Source of the DNA: Sphingomonas sp. OV641
GTDB lineage: Bacteria > Pseudomonadota > Alphaproteobacteria > Sphingomonadales > Sphingomonadaceae
Assembly: GCF_900109205.1 (NCBI RefSeq)
Contig: NZ_FNZB01000022.1
Coordinates: forward strand, 1-5,879
DNA: 5,879 bases
Reading direction: 5' to 3'
Position numbers and translations under genes: made by a program
Shown: positions 1 through 5,773 of the stretch, one piece after another
Numbering within the stretch: position 1 is the stretch's first letter
Layout of the letters: every line of letters starts with the position of its first letter
Notes under the pieces: model-generated
Databases searched by the model: none
Seen by the model: the letters and a program-made list of their open reading frames with translations, nothing else
Told to the model about the DNA's origin: nothing

Positions 1-2
1 GC

Positions 3-1013
3 CAACCAACGATGAGCCGGTGGGAAAATGCGCCGACCACACGCGAGTTGGCCAGGATGATGTCCGCGATGATCGACATCTACTGCGCCAGTTACCCTGC
101 CGCGCCGGCGGCGGTGACGCTGGATATCGATGACACCTGTGATGTTGTTCATGGCTATCAGCAGCTCTCCTTCTGGAACGGGCATCATGGCGAGCGCTGC
201 TTCCTGCCGATCCATGTCTACGACACTGCCACCGGCCGACCGGTGGCGATGCTACTGCGCACCGGCAAGACACCGTCGGGCGCCGAAGCTGCCGGCCACA
301 TCCGGCGCCTGGTGCGCCATCTGCGCCGGCACTGGCCCGAAACGCACATCACCATCCGCGGCGACGGGCACTATGGCCGACCCGAGGTCATGGCCTTTTG
401 CGAGCCGGCCGGCGTCGATTACGTGTTCGGCCTGCCAACCAACGCCGCGCTGCGTGCTGATCCCGAAATCGTCGCTGCCGCTGATGCCTGCGCGGTTAAG
501 CGGGCTCAGCGCCAATACCCGGTCCTGCGCAACTATGCCGAGACCCGCTACGGCGCGAAGAGCTGGAAGTGCCAGCGCCGCGTCGTCGCCCGGATCGAGG
601 CCAGCACGCTGGGCATGGATATCCGCTATGTCGTCACCTCGCTGGCCGAAGGCTCGGCTGAGCAAATCTACGACACCCTCTACTGCGCTCGCGGCAACGC
701 CGAGAACCTGATCAAGCGCCACAAGACCCAGCTCGCCAGCGATCGTACCTCGTGCCGATCTGCCAACGCCAACCAGATGCGCATCATCCTGCACACCGCC
801 GCCTACTGGCTCGTGTGGCGCATCCAGCAGGAAATCCCGAAGGCTGCCCCGCTCGCCGTTGCCGAGTTCGCAACGCTGCGCCTGCGATTGCTCAAGGTCG
901 CCGCCCGCGTCATCGAAACCGCTACGCGCATCCGCGTCGCCTTCGCGTCAGCCTGCCCCGATGCCAGCCTGTTCAGAGCCATTGCCACCGGCCTCCGGCC
1001 GGCACCCACATAA
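3..1013 (+). CDS. IS1380-family transposase, N-terminus cut by window edge
   Basis: This DDE transposase catalyses cut-and-paste movement of its own element. The frame is open from the first bases (Gln-Pro-Thr precede the Met at 12), so the Met at 12 is internal and the true start lies upstream. About 336 residues are visible; IS1380 transposases are usually around 430-460, so roughly a quarter is missing. Counting from the Met at 12, the catalytic acidic residues appear to be the Asp in LDIDDT (38-40), the Asp in RGDGHYG (118), and the Glu in YCARGNAENLIKRHK (231). The final ~90 residues are helical and basic, as usual for the family. No frameshift or internal stop is seen in the visible part, so the gene may be intact. 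Promoter and RBS lie outside the window. Confidence 0.85.
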   Translation, partial: QPTMSRWENAPTTRELARMMSAMIDIYCASYPAAPAAVTLDIDDTCDVVHGYQQLSFWNGHHGERCFLPIHVYDTATGRPVAMLLRTGKTPSGAEAAGHIRRLVRHLRRHWPETHITIRGDGHYGRPEVMAFCEPAGVDYVFGLPTNAALRADPEIVAAADACAVKRAQRQYPVLRNYAETRYGAKSWKCQRRVVARIEASTLGMDIRYVVTSLAEGSAEQIYDTLYCARGNAENLIKRHKTQLASDRTSCRSANANQMRIILHTAAYWLVWRIQQEIPKAAPLAVAEFATLRLRLLKVAARVIETATRIRVAFASACPDASLFRAIATGLRPAPT

Positions 1014-1088
1014 CTAGCCCGGCAGTGCCGCCGAAAGCCCAAGCCCTCGTCCTTCAACCTCGAAAAGCCCATTGATCCTGACGCGGTG

Positions 1089-1110
1089 AAAAAACGCCGC
1101 CGGAGGCGCT
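1089..1110 (-). terminator. possible weak intrinsic terminator within the IS1380 tail
   Basis: Read on the minus strand, a short GC-rich hairpin (4-bp stem CGCC/GGCG at 1095-1108) is followed by GC and then a run of six T (the A tract at 1089-1094). It lies about 85-100 nt past the stop of the minus-strand acyltransferase gene and antisense to the IS1380 transposase. It could end transcription of the acyltransferase or shield the element. The stem is short, so this is tentative. Confidence 0.35.
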
Positions 1111-1160
1111 TGCCCTGATCACCCGGCGACCGACAAATCATGCTCGGACGAACCCAGAGC

Positions 1161-1184
1161 GGTGGCCTCATGAATAGTGGGGTT
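1161..1184. repeat. putative right terminal inverted repeat of the IS1380 element
   Basis: The segment containing TCATGAATAGTGGGGTT lies between the transposase tail and the acyltransferase stop, where the IS end is expected, and resembles IS1380-type termini as I recall them. The partner repeat is off the left edge, so the match cannot be verified here. Confidence 0.3.
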
Positions 1185-1190
1185 AAGCCT

Positions 1191-2300
1191 CTACCCAGGT
1201 TGGAGATGCCGCAGTACCGCAGCGTTCAACCGGCGCCTCAGCGGGATATCGATGCGCGTGGCCATGAACCAGGACGCGGTGCAGAGTGCAGCCAGCAGGA
1301 GAATCCCGGACCAGGGAGCGGGTAATTGCGGCAGACCTGGTAGAAGTTTGGGCAGGCCCATTACCCCAATCGTGAAGACGGGGATTTGCAAGACATAGAT
1401 GGGATAAGAAATTTCCCCGAGGAAAGCGCACATTCCTCGGCTTGGTACAGGGTTGCGTCCAATCGAAGCGGCTACAATCAGTGGAAAGACGAGCAGCACG
1501 CAGGCCGCATCGAATAACCCCCGCAAAACAGGTGATATGGGTGAACCAAGGGCACCGACCGTGATTGCGATGATGATGATTTGGGGTAATTTCACGGAAA
1601 ATAGCGGTGCTAGTTTTCCTGTCTCCCGCGCGCGATGAATCAAAACTCCGACAAAGAATGAAAAGGTGACCCTGATTGCGGCAAGATGAGCATCAGGCCA
1701 ATATGCTCCTCCATTGAGATTGCCGCGAACGAGCGCCAATGCCAAAAGCATCAAACCCGATATACCAACGATCACTCCCAGTCGTTTGTGAGTTAGAACC
1801 CCAAAACCAAAGCCGTAAGCAGCGTTCGCGAACAGCTCGAATGAAAGAGTCCAAGCTACGAAGTTGGCAGGAAACAGCGGTTGGTAGGGGATGCCCACAG
1901 GCGGCGATGGCAACATCACGAAGTTGAAGACGCTGGACAGTATTATCTCTGCTGCGAGATGATCGTTTCGATAATAGTATGCTAATTCAACGGTGCCCAG
2001 CGCCAGGGCCAGGATATAGAATGGGTAAAGGCGTATCAGCCGAGTGACGATGAACGCTCTGCCACCCATTCCGTCTTGAAGCCTTACATCGTAAGCGCGG
2101 GCGAGCACGAAGCCGCTCATGACAAAAAACAGGTCAACGGCAAGGTATGCTCCGCTCGCTACGAAAGGCGCAAAGGCTTGCGGATAATGCAAGGTGATGA
2201 CGCTCATAGCGGCGAGACCGCGTAGAACGTTGAGGATATGAAAGGACCGTGATCGCTCTTCCGCCGTTCGTTCGGCGCGATGCGTTGCAACACAGGCCAT
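1191..2300 (-). CDS. acyltransferase-3 family membrane protein (OafA/YrhL type)
   Basis: This is a multi-pass inner-membrane O-acyltransferase of the Acyl_transf_3 family. Such proteins transfer acetyl or other acyl groups onto sugars of lipopolysaccharide, exopolysaccharide or glycolipids; the substrate cannot be told from sequence. Numbering from the Met at 2300 (369 aa), the hallmark VLRGLAAMSVITLHY (25-39) carries Arg27 and the presumed catalytic His38. It is followed by YLAVDLFFVMSGFVLA (52-67), RLIRLYPFYIL (87-97) and the late GEISYPIYVLQ (295-305). About ten hydrophobic segments are spaced through the protein, as in the family. The frame is open to a Met at 2357 (388 aa). I prefer 2300 because a GGGGA lies about 7 nt upstream and the family has a short N-terminus. 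The stop is only a few bases from the presumed IS1380 end, so slight C-terminal truncation is possible. Base composition looks more AT-rich than the flanking elements. Confidence 0.85.
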   Translation of the reverse strand: MACVATHRAERTAEERSRSFHILNVLRGLAAMSVITLHYPQAFAPFVASGAYLAVDLFFVMSGFVLARAYDVRLQDGMGGRAFIVTRLIRLYPFYILALALGTVELAYYYRNDHLAAEIILSSVFNFVMLPSPPVGIPYQPLFPANFVAWTLSFELFANAAYGFGFGVLTHKRLGVIVGISGLMLLALALVRGNLNGGAYWPDAHLAAIRVTFSFFVGVLIHRARETGKLAPLFSVKLPQIIIIAITVGALGSPISPVLRGLFDAACVLLVFPLIVAASIGRNPVPSRGMCAFLGEISYPIYVLQIPVFTIGVMGLPKLLPGLPQLPAPWSGILLLAALCTASWFMATRIDIPLRRRLNAAVLRHLQPG

Positions 2301-2509
2301 CTCGTGATCCCCAACCGCGGGCCGACCCCAAGGTTGTCTGAACATGACAGGCCGCATCTTATTTTACGCGACGGCGAAGCTTACCCCTCAGGGTTCTTCG
2401 GCGGTGCACGTTCCAGAGGCGCACACGAGCAGACCGGCAAGCCTCTTCGCCCCGAGCAACGCGGCTGCGCCGGTCCCCTTAAAACATCGGCAATCTGTCC
2501 TAAGGTTTT

Positions 2510-2524
2510 TTAACCATCTCGTAA
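2510..2524 (+). promoter_or_regulatory. putative CtrA binding site upstream of fliE
   Basis: The sequence TTAACCATCTCGTAA fits the alphaproteobacterial CtrA consensus TTAA-N7-TTAA with one mismatch (second half GTAA), and contains the TTAACCAT half-site. It lies about 36 nt before the GTG start of fliE. CtrA is known to control flagellar genes in many alphaproteobacteria, so the position makes biological sense. The motif is short and AT-rich, so chance occurrence is possible. Confidence 0.5.
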
Positions 2525-2548
2525 CGCTTCCCAGCTACCGTTTCGCTT

Positions 2549-2553
2549 GGGAG
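2549..2553 (+). promoter_or_regulatory. fliE ribosome binding site (decides GTG start)
   Basis: GGGAG sits 6 nt before the GTG at 2560. This supports the GTG over the ATG at 2587, which has no comparable SD, and over the far-upstream in-frame ATG at 2344. Confidence 0.65.
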
Positions 2554-2559
2554 ATTGTT

Positions 2560-2985
2560 GTGAGCAATATTTCGGTCAGTGATGTCATGGCCTTGCGAAG
2601 TGCGGTTCTCGACCGGAATTCCGCCCTCCGAAATGTCGTCAACAGCAGTGCGGCGTCGCCGGCAAGCGCTGGCGGGATTGCAAGGCCTACGTTTGATGCG
2701 GCCATGAGCCAAGTGCTGCAAAAAGTTGAAGGCCCTGGCTCAGTTGGCTCGGCTACTGGAGCGAATAGCAGCTTCGCATCGACAATTGTAGAACAGGTGC
2801 TAAAAGTAAACGAAACAGGTGCAAAGGCCGGGGCGTTGACGGTCGCCTATGAACGGGGCGAAACCACCGATATCGCAAAGGTTATGCTTGCCCGGCAAGC
2901 GGCTTCAATCGGGTTTGAGGCGACGCTGCAAGTGCGCAATAAGGTTCTCTCAGCGTACAAAGACATAATGAGCATGGCAATTTAA
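2560..2985 (+). CDS. fliE: flagellar hook-basal body complex protein FliE
   Basis: FliE is a small periplasmic rod component that joins the MS ring (FliF) to the proximal rod and is exported by the flagellar type III system. The call rests on the C-terminal half of this 141-residue product: an AYERGETTDIAKVMLARQAAS stretch starting near residue 97 (like the family's GE..D...VM.A.Q.AS), followed by FEATLQVRNKVLSAYKDIMS from residue 119 and a final M-A-I, the family signature VRNK..AY..IM.M. The N-terminal part (VMALRSAVLDRNSALRN) resembles sphingomonad-type FliE from memory. At 141 aa it is longer than the usual ~100-110, owing to a Ser/Ala/Gly-rich segment around 28-70. The start is the GTG at 2560, chosen for its SD. 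fliF normally follows fliE, but here the next gene is a broken, oppositely oriented dsbA-like gene, so fliE is an orphan in this window. CtrA control is likely from the upstream box. Confidence 0.88.
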   Translation: MSNISVSDVMALRSAVLDRNSALRNVVNSSAASPASAGGIARPTFDAAMSQVLQKVEGPGSVGSATGANSSFASTIVEQVLKVNETGAKAGALTVAYERGETTDIAKVMLARQAASIGFEATLQVRNKVLSAYKDIMSMAI

Positions 2986-3018
2986 CAAAAACCAGATCGG
3001 TAGGTGTGCAGTCCAATA

Positions 3019-3469
3019 TCATTTCCTCGAACTGCGTGCGCGCGCGAACAGCCTAAGGAAATCAGCTTTGTCGATAGCGCCCACTACCAGCACCGATCCG
3101 GCAAGGTAGCCCGGTGTCCCCGCCAGCCCGAGGGTGAGAGCCTGCGCCCCATTGGCACGCAGCTGCGCCATGATCTGCTGGTCGTGTGATACTAGGTAAG
3201 CACTTATACGCTTCCAATTACCGCCTGCTTTTTCGACGATATCTTGCAAAACGCTGTCGCTGATGGTTCTGCTGTCGATCATGAGCTGCTTGTGAACCGC
3301 CGGGTAAATACCCTGCTCGGCACTTGCGAGCGCAACTTGCGCAGCGCGCTCCGAGGGCGGTCCGAAAATTGGCCAGTCCTTGTAGATGACGCGGACATCT
3401 CCGTCGCTCAGGATCGCTTCCTCCATGGCCGGGAATGCACGCCTGCACGCAGGGCATCGATAGTCGGTA
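3019..3469 (-). pseudogene. DsbA-family thiol:disulfide oxidoreductase, 5' end removed by IS21 insertion
   Basis: This is the C-terminal ~149 residues of a DsbA-like thioredoxin-fold protein, which in intact form would act on cysteine pairs of exported proteins. Reading back from the Met at 3426, the same frame continues A-P-F-A-R-R-C-A-P-C-R-Y-D-T, that is TDYRCPACRRAFPAM in forward order. The catalytic CPAC codons are at 3445-3456. Downstream are VRVIYKDWPIFGPPSERAA, the cis-Pro loop GTPGYLAG (around 3097-3120) and VVGAID, all in family order. The frame meets the IS21 end at 3469/3470 and a TGA at 3472-3474, so the start, any signal peptide and the N-terminal strand are lost. The only usable Met (3426) lies after CPAC, so any product would lack the active site. 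The original 5' part should lie beyond the far end of the IS21 element. The 3' end lies 33 nt from the convergent fliE stop. Confidence 0.82.
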
Positions 3470-3474
3470 TGTCA

Positions 3475-3521
3475 ATCGGCGTCCAAAAAGGACCCCCTAT
3501 CGGCGTGCAAAAGGGACCCCC
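3475..3521. repeat. tandem terminal repeats at the istB end of the IS21 element
   Basis: Two 23-bp direct copies at 3475-3497 and 3499-3521, one base apart, differ at two positions. The shared core is ATCGGCGT-CAAAA-GGACCCCC. IS21 elements typically carry several such repeats inside each end as transposase (IstA) binding sites; the binding role is inferred from the family. Confidence 0.8.
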
Positions 3522-3558
3522 TTTGTCGAGCAGCGTGACGGGTATGATGGGCGCACTG

Positions 3559-3617
3559 TTCGCGCTGGTTGCGGCGTAGGGCGGGCGTAGCCCGACCGGA
3601 GGCGCAACCAGCGCGAA
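3559..3617. repeat. large nested inverted repeat between istB and the IS21 end
   Basis: A perfect 15-bp inverted repeat (TTCGCGCTGGTTGCG at 3559-3573 with its complement at 3603-3617) encloses a second 5-bp hairpin (CGGGC gta GCCCG at 3582-3594). It lies 26 nt beyond the istB stop. There is no T tract on the minus strand, so it is not a classical intrinsic terminator. It could stabilise the istAB mRNA 3' end, block transcription running in or out, or act as a cruciform near the transposition end. Confidence 0.75.
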
Positions 3618-3642
3618 GCGTTCTTTGCCGGTGCCCCAGGCG

Positions 3643-4371
3643 TCAGCTTCGATGTTTGAAGCGCCAGCTGTCGTTGCCGGTTTCGACGATGTCGCAGTGG
3701 TGGGTAATACGGTCGAGCAGTGCGGTGGTCATCTTGGGGTCGCCAAAGACGGTCGGCCACTCGCCAAAGGCGAGGTTCGTGGTGACGATGACGGAGGTCT
3801 GCTCGTAGAGCTTGCTGACGAGGTGGAAGAGCAGTTGACCGCCCGAGCGTGCAAACGGCAGGTAGCCAAGCTCGTCGAGCACCACGAGGTCGAGGCGCGA
3901 GAGCTGGGCCGCCAGCGTGCCGGCCTTGCCAAGGCGCGTTTCCTCCTCGAGCCGGTTCACCAGGTCCACTGTGTTGAAGTAGCGTCCGCGGGCGCCGGCG
4001 CGTACCACATTGGCAGTGATGGCGGTGGCAAGATGCGTCTTGCCGGTACCCGTTCCACCGACCAGCACGACGTTGCGTCGGCCCGGAAGGAACGAGCCGC
4101 TGTACAGCGAGCGCACCAGTCCCTCGTTGATGGGAGTGTCGCCGAAGACGAAGGCGTCGAGGTCCTTCACCGCGGGTAACCTGGCGGCCGACATCCGGTA
4201 ACGGACCGAGGCTGCATGGCGGTGCGTCGCCTCGGCACGCAGCAGGTCGGTCAGGACCTCCATGGTCGTGCGCTTGCGCTGGAGACCGGTAGTGACCGCC
4301 TCGTCGAAAGCGCCAGCCATGCCCTTCAGCCCCAACTCGGTCATGGCCGTCATCATCTCATGCCGCTGCAT
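3643..4371 (-). CDS. istB: IS21 helper ATPase IstB
   Basis: IstB is the AAA+ ATPase that assists the IstA transposase in IS21 transposition by remodelling target DNA and stimulating strand transfer. The 242-aa product has an N-terminal helical region (1-95), Walker A GGTGTGKT (105-112), Walker [13 protein letters not shown] (162-173) and a sensor-like VIVTTNLAF (194-202). This is typical family length, with no break. The start at 4371 is preceded by GAGG five bases upstream and overlaps the last 14 nt of istA, which suggests translational coupling. Met codons at 4356 and 4353, just after the istA stop, are alternatives. The frame stays open to 4449, but that part is istA coding sequence in another phase. 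The IS256 insertion upstream separates istB from its normal operon promoter, so expression now depends on transcription from or through IS256. Confidence 0.93.
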   Translation of the reverse strand: MQRHEMMTAMTELGLKGMAGAFDEAVTTGLQRKRTTMEVLTDLLRAEATHRHAASVRYRMSAARLPAVKDLDAFVFGDTPINEGLVRSLYSGSFLPGRRNVVLVGGTGTGKTHLATAITANVVRAGARGRYFNTVDLVNRLEEETRLGKAGTLAAQLSRLDLVVLDELGYLPFARSGGQLLFHLVSKLYEQTSVIVTTNLAFGEWPTVFGDPKMTTALLDRITHHCDIVETGNDSWRFKHRS

Positions 4372-4466
4372 GGAGGCCTCGCAGGCTGTCATAGCGGTTG
4401 CAGTCGGCGCGGGGCGGATGGCGCAGCGCCAGATCTTCTGGCGTGACAATAGTCAGCGGTCGCGAC
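4358..4466 (-). pseudogene. istA: istA 3' fragment (C-terminal end, left of the IS256 insertion)
   Basis: After the IS256 element, the istA frame resumes here and ends with TGA at 4358-4360. It encodes a tail containing [19 protein letters not shown] and then [13 protein letters not shown]. Such a Pro-rich, CxRYDSL-type end is characteristic of IstA transposases. It joins in phase with the fragment at 5766-5879 when IS256 and one 8-bp target copy are removed. It overlaps the istB start by 14 nt. On its own it has no start and is not expected to be translated. Confidence 0.85.
4459..4466. repeat. IS256 target site duplication, left copy
   Basis: GTCGCGAC directly precedes the left inverted repeat and is repeated at 5766-5773. 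Eight base pairs is normal for IS256-family insertions. The sequence is itself a perfect palindrome, so it looks like an extension of the inverted repeats; the restored istA frame shows it is target DNA. Confidence 0.88.
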
Positions 4467-4496
4467 GGGACTGTCAGGAATTTTGTGCGAGAGGCC
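4467..4496. repeat. IS256 left terminal inverted repeat
   Basis: Thirty bases beginning GGGACTGTCAGGAATTTTG match the complement of 5736-5765 at 29 of 30 positions; the mismatch is at repeat position 24 (A here, G in the other end). Confidence 0.92.
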
Positions 4497-4507
4497 GGTT
4501 ACCGTCA

Positions 4508-5707
4508 TTAGATGACGAAGCGCTCACCGAAGATTACGGCGAACTGACTTTTGGCCTCACCCCATTCGCGCGGTGGGCGCTTCCATTCGTCCGCCGCGTG
4601 ATTGAGCACGAGATATAACAGCTTCATCGCGGCATCGTCACCGGGGAAATGGCCGCGGGTACGGACGGCACGGCGAACCTTCGAATTCAGGGCCTCGATG
4701 GCGTTCGTAGTGTAGATGATCCGGCGGACGCCCTCGGGAAAGGCGAAGAACGGGATCACCTGGTCCCAGTGTCGCCGCCAGCTTATGGCGATGGCCGGGT
4801 GTTTCTGGCCCCAGGGGCCTGCCTCGAACGCCTCCAGCGCAGCCATGCCGGCCTCGGGCGTCTCGGCACGGTAGACGCCGCGCAACGCCTGGGCGATGAA
4901 CTTGCGCTCCTTCCAGGACGCAAAGCTCATGCTGTTGCGGATCAGATGGACGATGCAGGTCTGGACGATGGCCTCGGGGAAGACAGCGTTGATCGCCTCC
5001 GGGAACCCCTTCAGGCCGTCGACGACGGCGATCAGGATGTCGGCGACGCCGCGGTTCCTGAGCTCGTTCATAACGCGCAGCCAGAATTTGGCCCCCTCGG
5101 TCTGCTCGATCCAGATGCCGAGCACCTCCTTGGTCCCGTCCGGCTGAATGCCCAGCGCGATGTAGACCGCCTTGTTGCGGACGAACCCTTCGTCGCGGAT
5201 CTTCACCCGGATCGCGTCGAAAAACACCAGCGGATAGCAGGCGTCGAGCGGCCGACCCTGCCATTCGGCAACCGCCTCCAGCACCGCATCGGTGACGGTC
5301 GAGATCAGGTCCGGCGAGACGCCGATCCCGTACAGCTCCTCGAGGTGCCCGCGGATTTCGCGCACCGTCATCCCGCGCGCGTACATCGAGACGATCTTGT
5401 CGTCGAAGTCGGGGAAACGGCGCTGGTATTTGGCGATGAGCTTCGGGTCGAACGTCCCCGCCCGGTCGCGTGGCACGTCCAGCGTCACCTTCGACGTGCC
5501 CGTCAGCATCGTCTTCCTCGATGACCCGTTGCGCCGGTTGATGGTGCCTGCGGCGCCTTCGCTTTCCAGATGATCGTCGAGCTCAGCCGACAGCATCCGC
5601 TCCGACAACGCCTTCTTCAGCTCGTCGAGCAGACCGTCCTTTGCAAACAGCTCCTGCGGGTCACGACCAGCCAGAAGCTGGTCCAAAACGTCCTTGTCGA
5701 TTGCCAT
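4508..5707 (-). CDS. IS256-family (Mutator-type) transposase
   Basis: This DDE transposase moves the surrounding element through a circular intermediate, as known for the family. The product is 399 aa from the Met at 5707, a normal length. An N-terminal helical DNA-binding region (about 1-130, including FDDKIVSMYARGMTVREIRGH) precedes the catalytic core. The Asp of LVFFDAIRVKI (164), the Asp of AVVDGLKGFPEAI (230) and the Glu of YTTNAIEALNS (338) form the DDE triad. The family C-x2-H motif is present in QTCIVHLIRNS (251-254), between the second Asp and the Glu. I chose 5707 because AGGGA lies 8 nt upstream and the protein then starts MAIDKDVLDQ, a usual beginning. An in-frame Met at 5725 would add six residues. 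The stop lies 11 nt inside the left inverted repeat. No frameshift or missing key residue is seen, so it is probably functional. Confidence 0.95.
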   Translation of the reverse strand: MAIDKDVLDQLLAGRDPQELFAKDGLLDELKKALSERMLSAELDDHLESEGAAGTINRRNGSSRKTMLTGTSKVTLDVPRDRAGTFDPKLIAKYQRRFPDFDDKIVSMYARGMTVREIRGHLEELYGIGVSPDLISTVTDAVLEAVAEWQGRPLDACYPLVFFDAIRVKIRDEGFVRNKAVYIALGIQPDGTKEVLGIWIEQTEGAKFWLRVMNELRNRGVADILIAVVDGLKGFPEAINAVFPEAIVQTCIVHLIRNSMSFASWKERKFIAQALRGVYRAETPEAGMAALEAFEAGPWGQKHPAIAISWRRHWDQVIPFFAFPEGVRRIIYTTNAIEALNSKVRRAVRTRGHFPGDDAAMKLLYLVLNHAADEWKRPPREWGEAKSQFAVIFGERFVI

Positions 5708-5715
5708 ATCGATGG

Positions 5716-5720
5716 TCCCT
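5716..5720 (-). promoter_or_regulatory. IS256 transposase ribosome binding site
   Basis: AGGGA on the minus strand, 8 nt before the ATG at 5707, supports that start over the Met six codons upstream. Confidence 0.5.
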
Positions 5721-5735
5721 TCCATTCCATCCTAT

Positions 5736-5765
5736 GGCCTCCCGCACAAAATTCCTGACAGTCCC
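5736..5765. repeat. IS256 right terminal inverted repeat
   Basis: This is the partner of the repeat at 4467-4496, 29 of 30 bases complementary, ending in CCTGACAGTCCC. It lies just upstream of the transposase start. Confidence 0.92.
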
Positions 5766-5773
5766 GTCGCGAC
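5766..5773. repeat. IS256 target site duplication, right copy
   Basis: GTCGCGAC immediately follows the right inverted repeat and matches 4459-4466 exactly. It codes for part of Pro-Ser-Arg in istA on the minus strand. Confidence 0.88.

Larger units (their letters stand above)
1..1185 (+). mobile_element. IS1380-family insertion sequence, 3' part
   Basis: This is the downstream part of an IS1380-like element. It is identified by its transposase, which runs off the left edge of the window, so the left end and target duplication are not visible. About 170 nt of non-coding DNA follow the transposase stop before the acyltransferase gene begins. The right boundary is not proven. I place it near 1185 because the segment around 1168-1184 (TCATGAATAGTGGGGTT) resembles the terminal repeats of this family, which is a judgement from memory. 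A short GC hairpin lies at 1095-1108. Family assignment is confident; the right end is an estimate. Confidence 0.7.
2301..2559. other. divergent intergenic region between acyltransferase gene and fliE
   Basis: This stretch separates the minus-strand acyltransferase from plus-strand fliE and should carry both promoters. Both frames extend into it as open sequence (to 2357 on the minus strand, from 2344 on the plus strand), but these extensions do not look like protein of either family. I see a CtrA-type box at 2510-2524 and an SD at 2549-2553. I found no convincing sigma-70 or sigma-54 promoter by eye. Confidence 0.5.
4467..5765 (-). mobile_element. complete IS256-family insertion sequence (1299 bp)
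   Basis: The element is bounded by 30-bp inverted repeats and an 8-bp target duplication and encodes one intact IS256/Mutator-type transposase. Its size matches the family. It lies inside the 3' end of istA of an IS21-family element, oriented with its transposase on the same strand as istA and istB. The intact ends and gene suggest it may still be mobile and entered after IS21. Confidence 0.93.

Noticed and set aside
130..794. Open frames on both strands overlapping the IS1380 transposase
   Set aside because: Shadow frames of low-complexity Ala/Arg/Pro composition over a clear DDE transposase.
1453..1927. Two ~60-codon plus-strand open frames within the acyltransferase region
   Set aside because: Antisense to a clearly recognisable membrane acyltransferase, without SD or protein family features.
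2344..2559. N-terminal extension of fliE from an ATG at 2344
   Set aside because: The extra 72 residues are unlike FliE, would cover the putative CtrA box, and the GTG at 2560 has a good SD.
3019..3426. Intact 135-aa gene starting at the ATG at 3426
   Set aside because: The same frame continues upstream through a CPAC motif typical of DsbA proteins and ends exactly at the IS21 boundary, so the Met is internal to a truncated gene.
3475..3521. CRISPR-like short repeats
   Set aside because: Only two copies, one base apart with no spacer, located just inside an IS21 end, where such repeats are expected.
3625..4179. 184-codon plus-strand open frame opposite istB
   Set aside because: It is fully antisense to istB, whose Walker motifs establish the real strand.
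4372..4449. N-terminal extension of istB to 4449
   Set aside because: This stretch encodes the istA C-terminus in another phase. istB has an SD and a usual family length from 4371.
4459..4496. 38-bp IS256 inverted repeat including GTCGCGAC
   Set aside because: The outer 8 bp are needed once to restore the istA frame, so they are duplicated target DNA that happens to be palindromic.
4649..5524. 291-codon plus-strand open frame opposite the IS256 transposase
   Set aside because: It is antisense to a well-recognised transposase in GC-rich DNA and its protein has no recognisable family features. It is a codon-bias shadow.
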